A DNA stretch of 64,000 nucleotides, from assembly GCF_026248685.1 (NCBI RefSeq), contig NZ_CP111038.1:78346-142345 (forward strand), read 5' to 3'. Below are positions 36,998 to 45,298 of the stretch, one piece after another. The position numbers and the translations under genes were made by a program. The notes beneath the pieces were generated by a model. That model made no database searches. It saw nothing but the letters and a program-made list of their open reading frames with translations, and was not told the origin of the DNA. Each line of letters begins with the position of its first letter. Positions within the stretch are counted from its first letter, which is position 1. Source of the DNA: Haladaptatus caseinilyticus (GTDB lineage: Archaea > Halobacteriota > Halobacteria > Halobacteriales > Haladaptataceae).

Positions 36998-37246
36998 TCA
37001 TCCCTGACCGTTCAAATCGTCCTCGACGTGATCAAGCCGGTCTTCCAAATCGTCGAGTTGTCGCTGCTGTTCGATGAGGATCGAGATGAGGATCGGCGTC
37101 TCGACGAACAATGGCTTGTGGACCGTGCTGGGATCGGTATGCAACTGAGCATACTCGAAGAGTCGATCAAAGACTGCTTGATCAGTCGGTCGAAGCGCTC
37201 GTCGATACTCGTCCCATCCTGCTTCAATATGGCTGGTTTGGCTCAT
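36998..37246 (-). CDS. Small acidic partner protein upstream of polB
   Basis: 82 residues, MSQTSHIEAGWDEYRRALRP. Helical and mostly acidic, ending in a coiled coil (ISILIEQQRQLDDLEDRLDH). It ends 4 bp before the polB start, so the two are co-transcribed. This short protein type appears with haloarchaeal plasmid polymerases (from memory, not checked). Possible subunit or regulator. Confidence 0.65.
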   Translation of the reverse strand: MSQTSHIEAGWDEYRRALRPTDQAVFDRLFEYAQLHTDPSTVHKPLFVETPILISILIEQQRQLDDLEDRLDHVEDDLNGQG

Positions 37247-37375
37247 TGCAGGTAAACACGACTACCAAGATCCCCTTAGGCAAGCCAGGGTCGCTTCCGA
37301 ATATTCCAATACAGAACGTATCAACATCGACCAGTCCGAGTGACTACCGTGCTGGGCAGCGCAGCAAAGGGTGGA

Positions 37376-37639
37376 TCACTCGCTCTCCATTGGTGGTGGA
37401 GCCTGGTCCATGTCATCAATAGAAACCCACCGGACACTCACGCTGTCTCTGACCATTCGGCCACGTTGAGTCCCACATTTTGTGCACCAAATCTCGATGA
37501 AGACGAGCTGATGTGGAACGAATTGGCCGATACATTTGTGCTGAATTCCACATCGGTCTGACTGACAGCTGGAACGAGGGTATCGATAGTTCGATTCCGC
37601 CTCAGCTGACGCAGTTTGACGCGACTCTACCGCGGTCAA
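37376..37639 (-). CDS. Doubtful Cys-rich reading frame in a gene-poor gap
   Basis: 87 residues. HKCIGQFVPHQLVFIEIWCT plus KCGTQRGRMV suggests a zinc-ribbon with paired Cys, possibly the remains of a longer gene. The first 30 residues look random. The remaining sequence from 37247 to 37840 shows no gene. Confidence 0.3.
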   Translation of the reverse strand: MTAVESRQTASAEAESNYRYPRSSCQSDRCGIQHKCIGQFVPHQLVFIEIWCTKCGTQRGRMVRDSVSVRWVSIDDMDQAPPPMESE

Positions 37640-37750
37640 TCAGGATCAGAACGTTCGGCAAGGGCGGTGGAATCCGATACTGTTCCATCCGTTTCCGATT
37701 CGGATTTCCGAAAGTCCGGTTCTCGACGGGCAAGGCATTGAACAGGATTA

Positions 37751-37771
37751 GGTTAGTATATTATACTAACC
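37751..37771. repeat. GTTAGTATA palindrome, copy 2
   Basis: Perfect: arms GGTTAGTATA and TATACTAACC around a single T. It lies 70 bp before leader element 1. Confidence 0.6.
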
Positions 37772-37840
37772 ACAGACACAAGATATCGGCAGTGAATCGT
37801 GTTAAACGCGCTCGTTAATTGACAATTTGACCTAACCCAG

Positions 37841-37874
37841 GCGTTTTTTCGCCCCCTAAGGGGTGCGGGGCGTT
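37841..37874 (+). promoter_or_regulatory. Recurrent leader element, copy 1
   Basis: T-run TTTTTT (37844-37849), then CGCCCC, a loop containing AAGGGGTG, then GGGGCG (ending 37872). A perfect 6-bp stem. The gene's ATG follows at 37908. See the five-copy finding. Confidence 0.65.
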
Positions 37875-37907
37875 CCAGACTGAGCGTCTCGATGAAGAGT
37901 GATTTCG

Positions 37908-38084
37908 ATGATACGCAGCAACAGCTACGCGACCGGCTTCGATGAAGACGTACCGAGCGAACTAACCAACCAGTGTCCCAGATGTGGCGGCCGGGTCACT
38001 ACGAACGTGGTTGTGACCAGCTGTGAGGACTGTAGGCTTGTTATCGACGACCAGTGGCCTGTTCAGGGAGCGAAATTTGCATGA
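37908..38084 (+). CDS. TFIIB-type zinc-ribbon small protein
   Basis: 58 residues, MIRSNSYATGFDEDVPSELT. QCPRCGGRVTTNVVVTSCEDC is a TFB-like zinc ribbon with two CxxC pairs, followed by RLVIDDQWPVQ, much like the N-terminal ribbon of TFB but with no cyclin folds. It may sequester or mimic a transcription factor part. ATG 37908 is used rather than GTG 37899. It shares a 4-bp overlap with the next gene and is preceded by leader element 1. Confidence 0.65.
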   Translation: MIRSNSYATGFDEDVPSELTNQCPRCGGRVTTNVVVTSCEDCRLVIDDQWPVQGAKFA

Positions 38085-38227
38085 GAGATCTCTTGACGCA
38101 GCTTCTTGGCCGGTCACAAAGCACCGTCATTGCGGAGTGTCGCCAGTGTGGTACAGTGGTTGAGGTCGAGGCGACCAACTGTCCGAACTGTGACCACGAT
38201 GGGATCGCAGTCTATCGATTTGATTAA
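38081..38227 (+). CDS. 48-residue zinc-ribbon protein
   Basis: MRDLLTQLLGRSQSTVIAEC, then RQCGTVV and NCPNCDHDGIAVYRFD. Two CxxC pairs form one ribbon. ATG 38081 overlaps the previous stop (ATGA), so it is co-translated. A similar tiny protein is at 49958 on the other strand. Confidence 0.65.
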   Translation: MRDLLTQLLGRSQSTVIAECRQCGTVVEVEATNCPNCDHDGIAVYRFD

Positions 38228-38304
38228 CAACTCTTGGATAGCCTCCCAGTGTGCTTGTAAAGCTAAACCGAAACCTCATATATATGGATTCACTATTACT
38301 TACC

Positions 38305-39243
38305 ATGGTAGGGAAAGCACAGCTTCGGGTTCTTGGCGCAGTATCCGATGAACAATCACTTACGGCGCTGCATGAGCAGACGGGATACAGCATGAGTCGC
38401 ATCCACGAGGTTGTTGAAGGACTCGAAGCGGATGGTCTCGTCGTCACCCGGCATGGCGACCGTAATCGCCGACTCGTTTCTCCGGTTGAAACCACTGTCT
38501 ACACAACGTACCGGCGACTACAAGTCCAACACCCTCATATCGACTTCCCAGCACTCCTCTCGCATCGTACACTACACGTCTGCTGGTTTCTAGATCAGCC
38601 ACGAACGGTTCGTGAAATCACCGATCGTCTTCCGATAACACGCCAACGTGTGTATCAGCTGCTCAAGCCATTACGAGAGCGCGCAATCATAACCAAGGAT
38701 GGACCACGATTCGAGATCGCTGATGATCTCGGCGAACTCGTCGCCTTCGCACACGCGGTCGTCGAGCATGAACACCAACAGCGGGCACGAACCCTCGCAT
38801 CGAGTGCAACTGTCCTTTGGTGTACGCCTGCTGAAGCCCTCGTTGCCGTCGAAACTGAGGACGACCGGGAGCGGTTAGTCGAGACGAACCGGTGGATTGT
38901 AACGGGACTTGCTCGATTCGCGGGCTATGGACTCCAGTTCTTCTCGGCGAACCAGCCTCCGCTGTTTTACTCTGAACTCGACACCGAGTTGAGCGTCGAA
39001 CAACTCGTCTGCCATACACTCCGGACAGGTACTGACCAACGGCGAACGAGCTATGCACTCCTCTTGGTTGTTAGTGCAGGCTACGATGAAGACCGACTCC
39101 GAACCATTGCAGCCGACTACGACCTCGAATCGATCGTCGAGGAGATGCTCTCGTTTCTACAGAGCGAGGCGGTCGATTCAAGATATATTCCGACTGAACG
39201 TGATTTCGAGATGCTCAAACAACAGTACGAGGTGACTGCATGA
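38305..39243 (+). CDS. Winged-helix protein paired with nucleotidyltransferase
   Basis: 312 residues from ATG 38305, about 27 bp after a CATATATATGG TATA box (leaderless). MarR/ArsR-like winged helix (KAQLRVLGAVSDEQSLTALH, then YSMSRIHEVVEGLEADGLVV), followed by a second DNA-binding region (TVREITDRLPITRQRVYQLL). The larger C-terminal half is unknown. Its stop overlaps the next start (ATGA at 39240), which is the arrangement of antitoxin-like regulators beside DUF6036-type nucleotidyltransferases. It probably controls its own operon. Confidence 0.7.
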   Translation: MVGKAQLRVLGAVSDEQSLTALHEQTGYSMSRIHEVVEGLEADGLVVTRHGDRNRRLVSPVETTVYTTYRRLQVQHPHIDFPALLSHRTLHVCWFLDQPRTVREITDRLPITRQRVYQLLKPLRERAIITKDGPRFEIADDLGELVAFAHAVVEHEHQQRARTLASSATVLWCTPAEALVAVETEDDRERLVETNRWIVTGLARFAGYGLQFFSANQPPLFYSELDTELSVEQLVCHTLRTGTDQRRTSYALLLVVSAGYDEDRLRTIAADYDLESIVEEMLSFLQSEAVDSRYIPTERDFEMLKQQYEVTA

Positions 39244-40101
39244 CCGTCTTTCGTGGCCGTGAGGCAGTCGTCTCGTTCCTACAGGACGTGAACGACGAGT
39301 TGAACCAAGATGTCGCAGTCTATCTCGTGGGCGGAAGCGCAATGACGGCACACAGTCTGAAAGATCAGACGAAAGATATCGATCTTGTTCTCGGTGTTTC
39401 GACGGAATTCGAACACCTTCGGGATGCACTGCTCGAAATGGGATTCAACATCGATAGTGAACCGACAGCTGCATTCGACGATGTTGGTCGTACGTTCCAA
39501 CTGTCGAGTGACATGGGCGTACAAGTTGATCTGTTCGAAGAGCAAATCGTGGGGCAAACTTCGGTTGTCAGCAACAATGCGGGATAGAGCAGAACACGTC
39601 TACACGGATACGTCCATCCGGGCATTTACATTGGCAAAAGAGGATATGTTTCTGCTGAAGGGTGTCGCTGGTCGTGGGTACGACCCCGAGGATATGCTGA
39701 CGCTGATTCGGACGGGACTCTCGTTCGAAATAGTGCGTACAGAACTCGAGCAGCAACTTCCCGTCAATAGAGGGACAGTCGAAGCACGACAGGTACTGGA
39801 CTACGCACACCCACTGATGACGCTCGAACAGACGATATCACGGTTCGATGGTCTCCCATCCACGTTCACTGATGAGGTTGGACGACTTGCAGATCAGGCG
39901 TTCACCGAGCGGGAAGTCCTTGTTGCACTCACGGATGGCGAACGTCCTATAGACGACGTCTGTCGTGAAATCGTTGATAAAGAACAGTCTGTGGATGATA
40001 CCGATACTGTTGAGGCAGCTATCGACCGTCTTGAAGAGAAGCAGATCGTGGTACGTGAAAGAAAAAGGGTATCGATTGCCGAGTCTGTATCAATCTCATA
40101 A
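39240..40101 (+). pseudogene. Nucleotidyltransferase (DUF6036-like) with one frameshift
   Basis: The first frame (39240-39587) has the fold's VYLVGGSAMTAH and KDIDLVLG (Asp pair of a minimal nucleotidyltransferase) up to VDLFEEQIVG. It then drops into another frame that continues KLRLSATMRDRAEHVY and KEDMFLLKGVAGRGYDPEDM, up to 40101. The join falls at GTGGGGCAAAC (39548-39558): removing one G of the run restores a continuous about 286-residue protein. Either a decayed gene or a slippage site. Pairing with the winged-helix gene suggests a toxin-antitoxin-like module. Confidence 0.7.
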
Positions 40102-40252
40102 CTAGTTTTCCTTTCTAGAGGTAGAGTCTCGATAAGCGTTGACAATGTACCATCTCCACTCGATGCTTCACATAGACGCTCGCTCATACCCCACTCGTAT
40201 ACCCAGTATAAAAATGACTATACGAATATAGACTTCGAAGGGTACCACAGAA

Positions 40253-40600
40253 ATGCCCACGCGAGAGCTTCCGGACAAGACACCCGGAAGACATATCCCG
40301 AAACATTCGAATCTGTACTAATCTCCAGAAACGCTCCCAGTAGAGCCGAAGCTCGGGAATTCCGATTAAATACGAACACGTTCGCTCGTCAGTTGCACCA
40401 ATATCCATATTTCACAGCACCCGACCTTGTGAAGTACCTCGATGTCTCGCGTCGACCCGCGTATAAGATTGCCGACGACCTCGAAGCGGATGGTCTCATC
40501 GAGGAGATCACTGGAAAACAACATGGAAAGGAGTACAAAGAGTCGATGTGTTCGACATCCTCGAGTGAGAAGCAAACAGACAGGAGACGACGTACAGCTG
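40253..40600 (+). pseudogene. Fic-family protein with the middle deleted
   Basis: The N-terminal scrap MPTRELPDKTPGRHIPKHSN matches Fic N-termini. The C-terminal scrap YFTAPDLVKYLDVSRRPAYK, then EADGLIEEITGKQHGKEYKE and, after a frameshift, VFDILE, matches Fic C-terminal winged helices. The catalytic HxFx(D/E)GNGR region is gone. A TATA box (GTATAAAAATG) precedes it. The ancestor was an AMP-transferring Fic protein. Confidence 0.55.
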
Positions 40601-40633
40601 TTTTTTGTACCCCCTGACGGGTGCGGGGTACGC
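40598..40633 (+). promoter_or_regulatory. Recurrent leader element, copy 2
   Basis: TTTTTT (40601-40606), then GTACCCC (40607-40613) paired with GGGGTAC (40625-40631), a perfect 7-bp stem whose outer pairs differ from copy 1. The loop keeps GGGTGC. The gene ATG follows at 40657. Confidence 0.65.
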
Positions 40634-40656
40634 TGTATGTGCCTCGTGGAGAGCCA

Positions 40657-41097
40657 ATGTCCAGTGAAAACCACGTCCTGTCCCATCTGAGGTACAGTAA
40701 GCGAGTCGCAAAGCGCGCCCAGTACGAAGCCCTCGAATGTTCACTCACAGCGAGGGGTGTCCTCGTTCGCAATACGAGTCACGCGAATCCAGTCGACCAT
40801 GAATATCTCGTCACCGTTCGCGACGGGATACCGATTGCCTGTGAGTGTCCTGCGGACGACCGTTACGATGGGGCATGCAAACATCGGGTTGGCGTTGCGA
40901 TTCGAACACCACTCCTGCAGGCAGCGACAGACCACTCCCTCGTCGCAGACGGCGGGACACAGATTGAGAAGGATGCTGAAACCCATATAGAAGACAGTTA
41001 CACGGATCAGCCAGCGGACTGTGACTGTGATGGGCTTGGTGGATTTCCGTGTTGGCCTTGTGTACGATCCGGGCGTCGCGATCTCCTGGAAGAGTAG
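40657..41097 (+). CDS. SWIM zinc-finger protein, module copy 1
   Basis: 146 residues, MSSENHVLSHLRYSKRVAKR. SWIM CxC...CxH: ACECPADDRYDGACKHRVGV. A CDCDGLGGFPCWPC tail follows near the end, as in the gene at 2063. First gene of a two-gene module; the second is at 41227 with a conserved hairpin between. ATG 40657 is 23 bp after leader element 2. Function unknown. Confidence 0.75.
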   Translation: MSSENHVLSHLRYSKRVAKRAQYEALECSLTARGVLVRNTSHANPVDHEYLVTVRDGIPIACECPADDRYDGACKHRVGVAIRTPLLQAATDHSLVADGGTQIEKDAETHIEDSYTDQPADCDCDGLGGFPCWPCVRSGRRDLLEE

Positions 41098-41143
41098 TAC
41101 AAATCACGTGTGAATCTGCGCTTCTTGCAGGAGGATTTTATTA

Positions 41144-41166
41144 GCGCCGGCGATGGGTGCCGGCGC
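41144..41166 (+). other. Conserved hairpin between module genes, copy 1
   Basis: GCGCCGGC and GCCGGCGC, perfect 8-bp stem with loop GATGGGT, after CAGGAGGATTTTATTA. The same hairpin with the same loop is at 43896. Confidence 0.6.
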
Positions 41167-41226
41167 ACAAATGAAGTGTTGTGTGATGGAGTTGTGTCGA
41201 ATCAGTGTGTTGGCAGGGTAACCAAA

Positions 41227-41718
41227 ATGCACCAGGTAATTTACGCACTCGTAGAGGCATCGACCGAAGAAACGGCACTTGCATGCGGAAAAGCAGCGTT
41301 CGACCGATTGGTCGGCGCTGGTCCTGACAATGCTGCCATCTTTGATTACTACGTCACGTTTGACGATGAGCGGTCGTCCGTCGCAGGGAAAGCTCGGTGG
41401 GGCGAACTTCCGGTCGTCGCACCAGTCGACTCCGACGAAGGAACGGAACTCTTAGAACGTGGCTGGGAGGCAACCAGACAGGAGTTCAAACGAAATCTCG
41501 AGCGGGTAAGAACGGCGGTCACCGAGTTTAGTGACGATGAACTCATGCACGACAAAGATCTCTCTCGACACGCCTGTTACAATCTTGGCGCGTATCGTGG
41601 CCCGTCGCTCTACCTCTACACCGAGTTCGGCGACGCAATTCGTAATCGTGAACACCTCGATCACGTGCTCGATGCCGACGAGCAACTGTGGATCATCCCG
41701 GCAGACGTCCACTATTAA
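41227..41718 (+). CDS. Conserved 163-residue protein, module copy 1
   Basis: From ATG 41227: MHQVIYALVEASTEETALAC. Conserved stretches include ERVRTAVTEFSDDELMHDKD, YNLGAYRGPSLYLYTEFGDA and WIIPADVHY at the C-terminus. Highly similar copies are at 43979 (full) and 46627 (truncated). No catalytic motif known to me. Acidic and probably cytoplasmic. Together with the SWIM gene it forms a repeated accessory module; function not recognised. Confidence 0.7.
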   Translation: MHQVIYALVEASTEETALACGKAAFDRLVGAGPDNAAIFDYYVTFDDERSSVAGKARWGELPVVAPVDSDEGTELLERGWEATRQEFKRNLERVRTAVTEFSDDELMHDKDLSRHACYNLGAYRGPSLYLYTEFGDAIRNREHLDHVLDADEQLWIIPADVHY

Positions 41719-41749
41719 GCAACCAGTAGTCACATCCTCTTCGCTCAGC

Positions 41750-41794
41750 GATTAACCAACACTAGCGGAACTTTGTGAGTAGTGTTGGTTAATC
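41750..41794. repeat. Inverted repeat after module copy 1
   Basis: Perfect 15-bp arms GATTAACCAACACTA (41750-41764) and TAGTGTTGGTTAATC (41780-41794), 15-bp loop. It follows the conserved gene by 31 bp. A terminator or recombination boundary is possible. Confidence 0.55.
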
Positions 41795-41828
41795 TGGGCA
41801 AAGTACCATTCTCCCGAGTTAATTACGA

Positions 41829-41862
41829 GCATTTTTTCGCCCCCTGAAGGGTGCGAGGCGTT
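41829..41862 (+). promoter_or_regulatory. Recurrent leader element, copy 3
   Basis: TTTTTT (41832-41837), then CGCCCC and, after CTGAAGGGTGC, GAGGCG (41855-41860), a stem with one mismatch. It is followed by the short frame at 41907. Confidence 0.55.
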
Positions 41863-41906
41863 CGAAAGTGAGCGTCTCGACAAACAGTGATTCTTATGGT
41901 TTGAAT

Positions 41907-42038
41907 ATGAACCAGAAAGATGACTGTACTCGCAGTAATGATACTTCAAAGTACGATACTTCAGAGTACGGTTATACGAAGTACTATATTGGGCGAGATG
42001 CTAGTGACGAGTATGGCCGCCTTCGTCAACCGAACTGA
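41907..42038 (+). CDS. 43-residue frame after leader copy 3, doubtful
   Basis: MNQKDDCTRSNDTSKYDTSE, then YGYTKYYIGRDASDEYGRLR. It overlaps the start of the AAA ATPase gene. It may be the cut-off 5' end of a former gene driven by leader 3. Tandem TACTTC-type repeats in its DNA reflect a TSKYDTSEY coding repeat. Confidence 0.35.
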   Translation: MNQKDDCTRSNDTSKYDTSEYGYTKYYIGRDASDEYGRLRQPN

Positions 42039-43404
42039 GGAACTCTCTCGGCTTCACAGCCTCTACGAGGCAGATGAGGCAACGCTTGCAGTCATCTTTG
42101 GGCGACGACGACTCGGCAAAACCGAACTCGTCAAGCACTCGCTCCAAGACGACAATGACGCAGTCGTCTACCAAGCGAAGCAGAAAACATCTAACCTCCA
42201 ACTCCAGCAGTTCATCGAAACCGCATCAGAAACGTATCCCGGGCTCTCACGGATTCGTGAAGACTGGGATGCAATTCTCGGCTACCTCACTGAACAGGAT
42301 GCGACCATCGTCCTCGACGAATTTCCATATCTCGTCGAACAGGATCAGAGTCTTCCCTCCGTTCTGCAGGCGATGTTCGACCACGAACTCGACGACTCGA
42401 CCGCGACCATCGTTCTCGTCGGGTCCTCAATCAGCATGATGGAGGAAGCAGCCCTCCTCGGGAACAGCCCACTCTATGGCCGTTCGTCACTGAAGTTGGA
42501 TATCAGGGAACTCCCGTTCGACGCTGCCATGGAATTTTTCCCCGAGAACTACACAGCCGACCAACAGGTTCTCATGTGGGGTATCTTCGGTGGCGTCCCG
42601 TACTATCTCGAAGAAGTCGCTCCCGACGTAAGCCTCGGAGAGAACATTCACCACACGATCCTCTCACGTCACGGGTCGCTCCACAACGAACCCGACTATG
42701 TCCTCCGGATGGAACTCGCCGAACCGACCCGGTACTTTTCGATATTAGAAGCTATCGCCGGCGGGAACACGAGCCGTAACGGGATTGCTGGCACGACCGG
42801 CATCGACTACAATCAACTATCGAAGTACCTCCAGCGACTGTCACGACTTCGATTGGTCGACCAGCATGTCCCGGTGACCGAACAGAAAGAACGGAGCAAG
42901 CGAAGTCGCTATCGCATCCGCGACTACTTTTTCCGCTTCTGGTTCCACTTCGTCTACGGCACCGGTGACCGATACGACGAACTCGGAGATAACGCCTACG
43001 AGGCTGTAATCGAACCAGAGCTTCCGGACTTCGTCAGTCAGGTCTTCGAAGATCTCTGCTGTTCAGCCGTTCGGACACTCTATCCGGAGTACACAATTAC
43101 AGAGAGGGGACAGTGGTGGTATGGTGAACACGAAATCGACGTCGTGGGGCTCACAAACGAAGAAACACTCATCACAGGCGAGTGCAAGTTCCAGCAATCG
43201 CCGCTTGGATACGACGCGTTCTCAAATCTTCTAAATCACGTCGAAGAACTGCGCTGGACACCAGCCAACGGAGGAGAGCGAACGCATGAGTACGCGCTGT
43301 TTTCACGGAGCGGGTTCAAGCCATCCGTGGAAGAAGCTGCCGCAGAGCGCGATAATCTCCGACTGTTCACGGTCGATGACGTCGTCACGGCACTCAAACG
43401 GTAG
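42013..43404 (+). CDS. Archaeal AAA ATPase with DUF234 nuclease-like domain
   Basis: 463 residues from ATG 42013 (MAAFVNRTEELSRLHSLYEA), about 28 bp downstream of a GTACTATATTGGG TATA box. Walker A is GRRRLGKT (30-37), Walker B ATIVLDEFPYL (about 95-105). The middle has a winged helix (NGIAGTTGIDYNQLSKYLQR). The C-terminal DUF234 part carries a PD-(D/E)XK-like EIDVVGLTNEETLITGECKF. These archaeal ATPases are frequent in mobile regions, with role unknown. It sits between the two copies of the SWIM module. Confidence 0.85.
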   Translation: MAAFVNRTEELSRLHSLYEADEATLAVIFGRRRLGKTELVKHSLQDDNDAVVYQAKQKTSNLQLQQFIETASETYPGLSRIREDWDAILGYLTEQDATIVLDEFPYLVEQDQSLPSVLQAMFDHELDDSTATIVLVGSSISMMEEAALLGNSPLYGRSSLKLDIRELPFDAAMEFFPENYTADQQVLMWGIFGGVPYYLEEVAPDVSLGENIHHTILSRHGSLHNEPDYVLRMELAEPTRYFSILEAIAGGNTSRNGIAGTTGIDYNQLSKYLQRLSRLRLVDQHVPVTEQKERSKRSRYRIRDYFFRFWFHFVYGTGDRYDELGDNAYEAVIEPELPDFVSQVFEDLCCSAVRTLYPEYTITERGQWWYGEHEIDVVGLTNEETLITGECKFQQSPLGYDAFSNLLNHVEELRWTPANGGERTHEYALFSRSGFKPSVEEAAAERDNLRLFTVDDVVTALKR

Positions 43405-43491
43405 CACTATGTCCGACACCGCTCGTCATTGTTTTTTCGAGACGGTACATCTCTAGTATATGGTATTCATTTTCGACGCGCTCGATCTCAT

Positions 43492-43860
43492 ATGACTGAA
43501 ATCGAGTGGACACCGAAAGCACTCGAACTTTTCGAGGAACTTGAAATCGAACCACAAGAACGGTTTGTCAAAAAACTCGACAAGGTAAAAGATCCCATCA
43601 CCTGTGAGAGTCCTGCAGATACTCGGTACGAAGGAACGTGCAAACACCAGATTGGCGTTGCAATCCGAACTCCACACCTGCAAGCGGCGACAGACCATTC
43701 CCTTGTTGCAGACGGTGGAACACAAATTGAGAACAACCCTGAAGCCAATGCGGAAGACAGTGACTGTGACCAACCAGCGGACTGTGACTGTGATGGGCCT
43801 GGTGGATTTCCGTGTTGGCCCTGTGTGCGATCCGGGCGTCGCGATCTTCCTGACGAATAG
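43492..43860 (+). CDS. RelE-like/SWIM chimera
   Basis: 122 residues. It begins as a RelE-type toxin (MTEIEWTPKALELFEELEIE and PQERFVKKLDKVKD) and then jumps to the SWIM gene's sequence (PITCESPADTRYEGTCKH, DCDGPGGFPCWPC). The SWIM CxC has become CxS. Compared with the full SWIM gene at 40657, the N-terminal about 60 residues are replaced. A recombination-made hybrid, probably not a working toxin or SWIM protein. It heads module copy 2. Confidence 0.6.
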   Translation: MTEIEWTPKALELFEELEIEPQERFVKKLDKVKDPITCESPADTRYEGTCKHQIGVAIRTPHLQAATDHSLVADGGTQIENNPEANAEDSDCDQPADCDCDGPGGFPCWPCVRSGRRDLPDE

Positions 43861-43895
43861 TGTGAATCTGCACTTCTTGCAGGAAGATTTTATTG

Positions 43896-43918
43896 GCGCC
43901 GGCGATGGGTGCCGGCGC
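43896..43918 (+). other. Conserved hairpin between module genes, copy 2
   Basis: GCGCCGGC, loop GATGGGT, GCCGGCGC, identical in stem and loop to 41144, with similar flanks (CAGGAAGATTTTATTG). Conserved although the gene before it has changed. Confidence 0.6.
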
Positions 43919-43978
43919 ACAAATGAAGTGTTGTGTGATAGAGTCGTGTCGAACCAATGCGTCGGCGAGGTGACTGAT

Positions 43979-44470
43979 ATGCACCAGGTAATTTATGCAC
44001 TCGTAGAAGCATCGACCGAAGAGACGGCACTTGCATGCGCAAAAGCGGCGTTCGACCGATTGGTTGGCGCTGGCCCCGACAATGCTGCCATCTTTGATTA
44101 CTATGTGATGTTCGATGACGAGCGGTCGTCCGTTGCAGGAAAAGCTCGGTGGGGCGACCTTCCGGTCGTCGTACCAGTCGACTCCGAAGACGGAGCGGAA
44201 CTCCTCGAGCGTGGTTGGCAGGCTACTAGGCAGGAGTTCGAACGGAATCTCGAACGAGTGAGAACGGCGGTCACTGAGTTCAGTGATGAGGAACTCATGC
44301 ACGACAAAGATCTCGCCCGCCACGCTTGTTACAATCTCGGCGCGTATCGTGGCCCGTCGCTCTACCTGTACACTGAATTTGGCGATGCGATTCGCAATCG
44401 TGAACACCTCGATCATGTACTCAGTGCTGATGAGCAGGTGTGGATCATTCCGGCGGATGTCCACTACTAA
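43979..44470 (+). CDS. Conserved 163-residue protein, module copy 2
   Basis: From ATG 43979; near-identical in sequence and length to the gene at 41227 (MHQVIYALVEASTEETALAC, YNLGAYRGPSLYLYTEFGDA, WIIPADVHY), differing by scattered substitutions such as VTFDDERSS/VMFDDERSS. Synonymous third-position changes point to selection on the protein. Intact. Confidence 0.7.
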   Translation: MHQVIYALVEASTEETALACAKAAFDRLVGAGPDNAAIFDYYVMFDDERSSVAGKARWGDLPVVVPVDSEDGAELLERGWQATRQEFERNLERVRTAVTEFSDEELMHDKDLARHACYNLGAYRGPSLYLYTEFGDAIRNREHLDHVLSADEQVWIIPADVHY

Positions 44471-44505
44471 GCAAACACCGCGAAGGAATCCTCCTCGCTC
44501 AGAGA

Positions 44506-44546
44506 TTAACCAACAGTACGACTCTACTGCGATCGACGTTGGTTAA
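44506..44546. repeat. Inverted repeat after module copy 2
   Basis: TTAACCAAC (44506-44514) and GTTGGTTAA (44538-44546), perfect 9-bp arms. It holds the same place as the repeat at 41750, with a different loop. Confidence 0.5.
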
Positions 44547-44585
44547 GTCGAGCAACGGTCCTCCTTCACGAGTGAAGCGACAAGA

Positions 44586-44616
44586 ACGGTTTTTCACCCC
44601 TCAAAGGGTGCGGGGG
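44586..44616 (+). promoter_or_regulatory. Recurrent leader element, copy 4
   Basis: TTTTT (44590-44594), then CACCC (44595-44599) and GGGTG (44606-44610) paired, then GCGGGGGC. The ATG follows at 44643. The shortest copy; the outer stem is lost. Confidence 0.55.
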
Positions 44617-44642
44617 CAGACAGAGACCTTCGCAGGATACAC

Positions 44643-45268
44643 ATGACTGAGCCTAACACAGTACCTGAGACAGACATCGAATCGGATCCAAATCGCGAGT
44701 CGTCAACCGAAACGGAGTACGTCGAACGAACTGATGTCGGCGTTTCACTCATACTGAGTACGATAATGGCCTCCATCTCGTCGATCAGACGATTCGAGAC
44801 GTCGGTCTCGAGTTTTTGACTGCGACAGCAGATATCTCGCCACCGTCGATCTCAGAAGCGTATGTTCTCCCGCAGTTCGCGGGTATGGATTATGCATTCA
44901 CTGCCATCGATGCGATCTATGTCTGGAACTGTGGTGGCTACCAAGTTGCTCGCGATCCGGAGGACTATCCGCTGTTCATTGCCGTCCACGAGTCCGAAGT
45001 CGACACCTGGACGGAATTTTTCGATCGATTCGGAATCCCAACTGCGAAGGAACGCCAGCCCGCCGATGACCTCAACGGCGCCATCCAGGTCGTCCTCGAA
45101 CCACGGTCACAGATCGAGGCCGAGATGGTCGACGGACGACCCGTCATCTCACTCCAGGAAACCGTGACGTTCGCAAACGAGGACTACGCGACCTTTGAAT
45201 CAGCACTCGACATGCTCGGACGGATGTACAACGACATCGACACTGATGCGAACTACCGCATGGACTGA
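44643..45268 (+). pseudogene. Hypothetical gene with one frameshift
   Basis: The first frame from ATG 44643 reads MTEPNTVPETDIESDPNRES and ...ERTDVGVSL. After about 44752 the message continues in another frame: TEYDNGLHLVDQTIRDVGLE, YVLPQFAGMDYAFTAIDAIY, then TWTEFFDRFGIPTAKERQ, to 45268. The second frame alone can start at TTG 44816. It follows leader element 4. No known family; the combined about 207 residues look like a regular soluble haloarchaeal protein. Confidence 0.5.
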
Positions 45269-45298
45269 CTGGAATTCCCTACAGCTCTCTACAAAGGT

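Noticed and set aside
37841..37874. Leader elements as intrinsic terminators
   Set aside because: The T-run lies before the hairpin, not after, and a gene start follows at a short distance in every copy.
41920..41990. Direct TACTTC/AGTACG repeats as an operator for the ATPase gene
   Set aside because: They are explained by a coding repeat (TSKYDTSEY) in the short frame at 41907.
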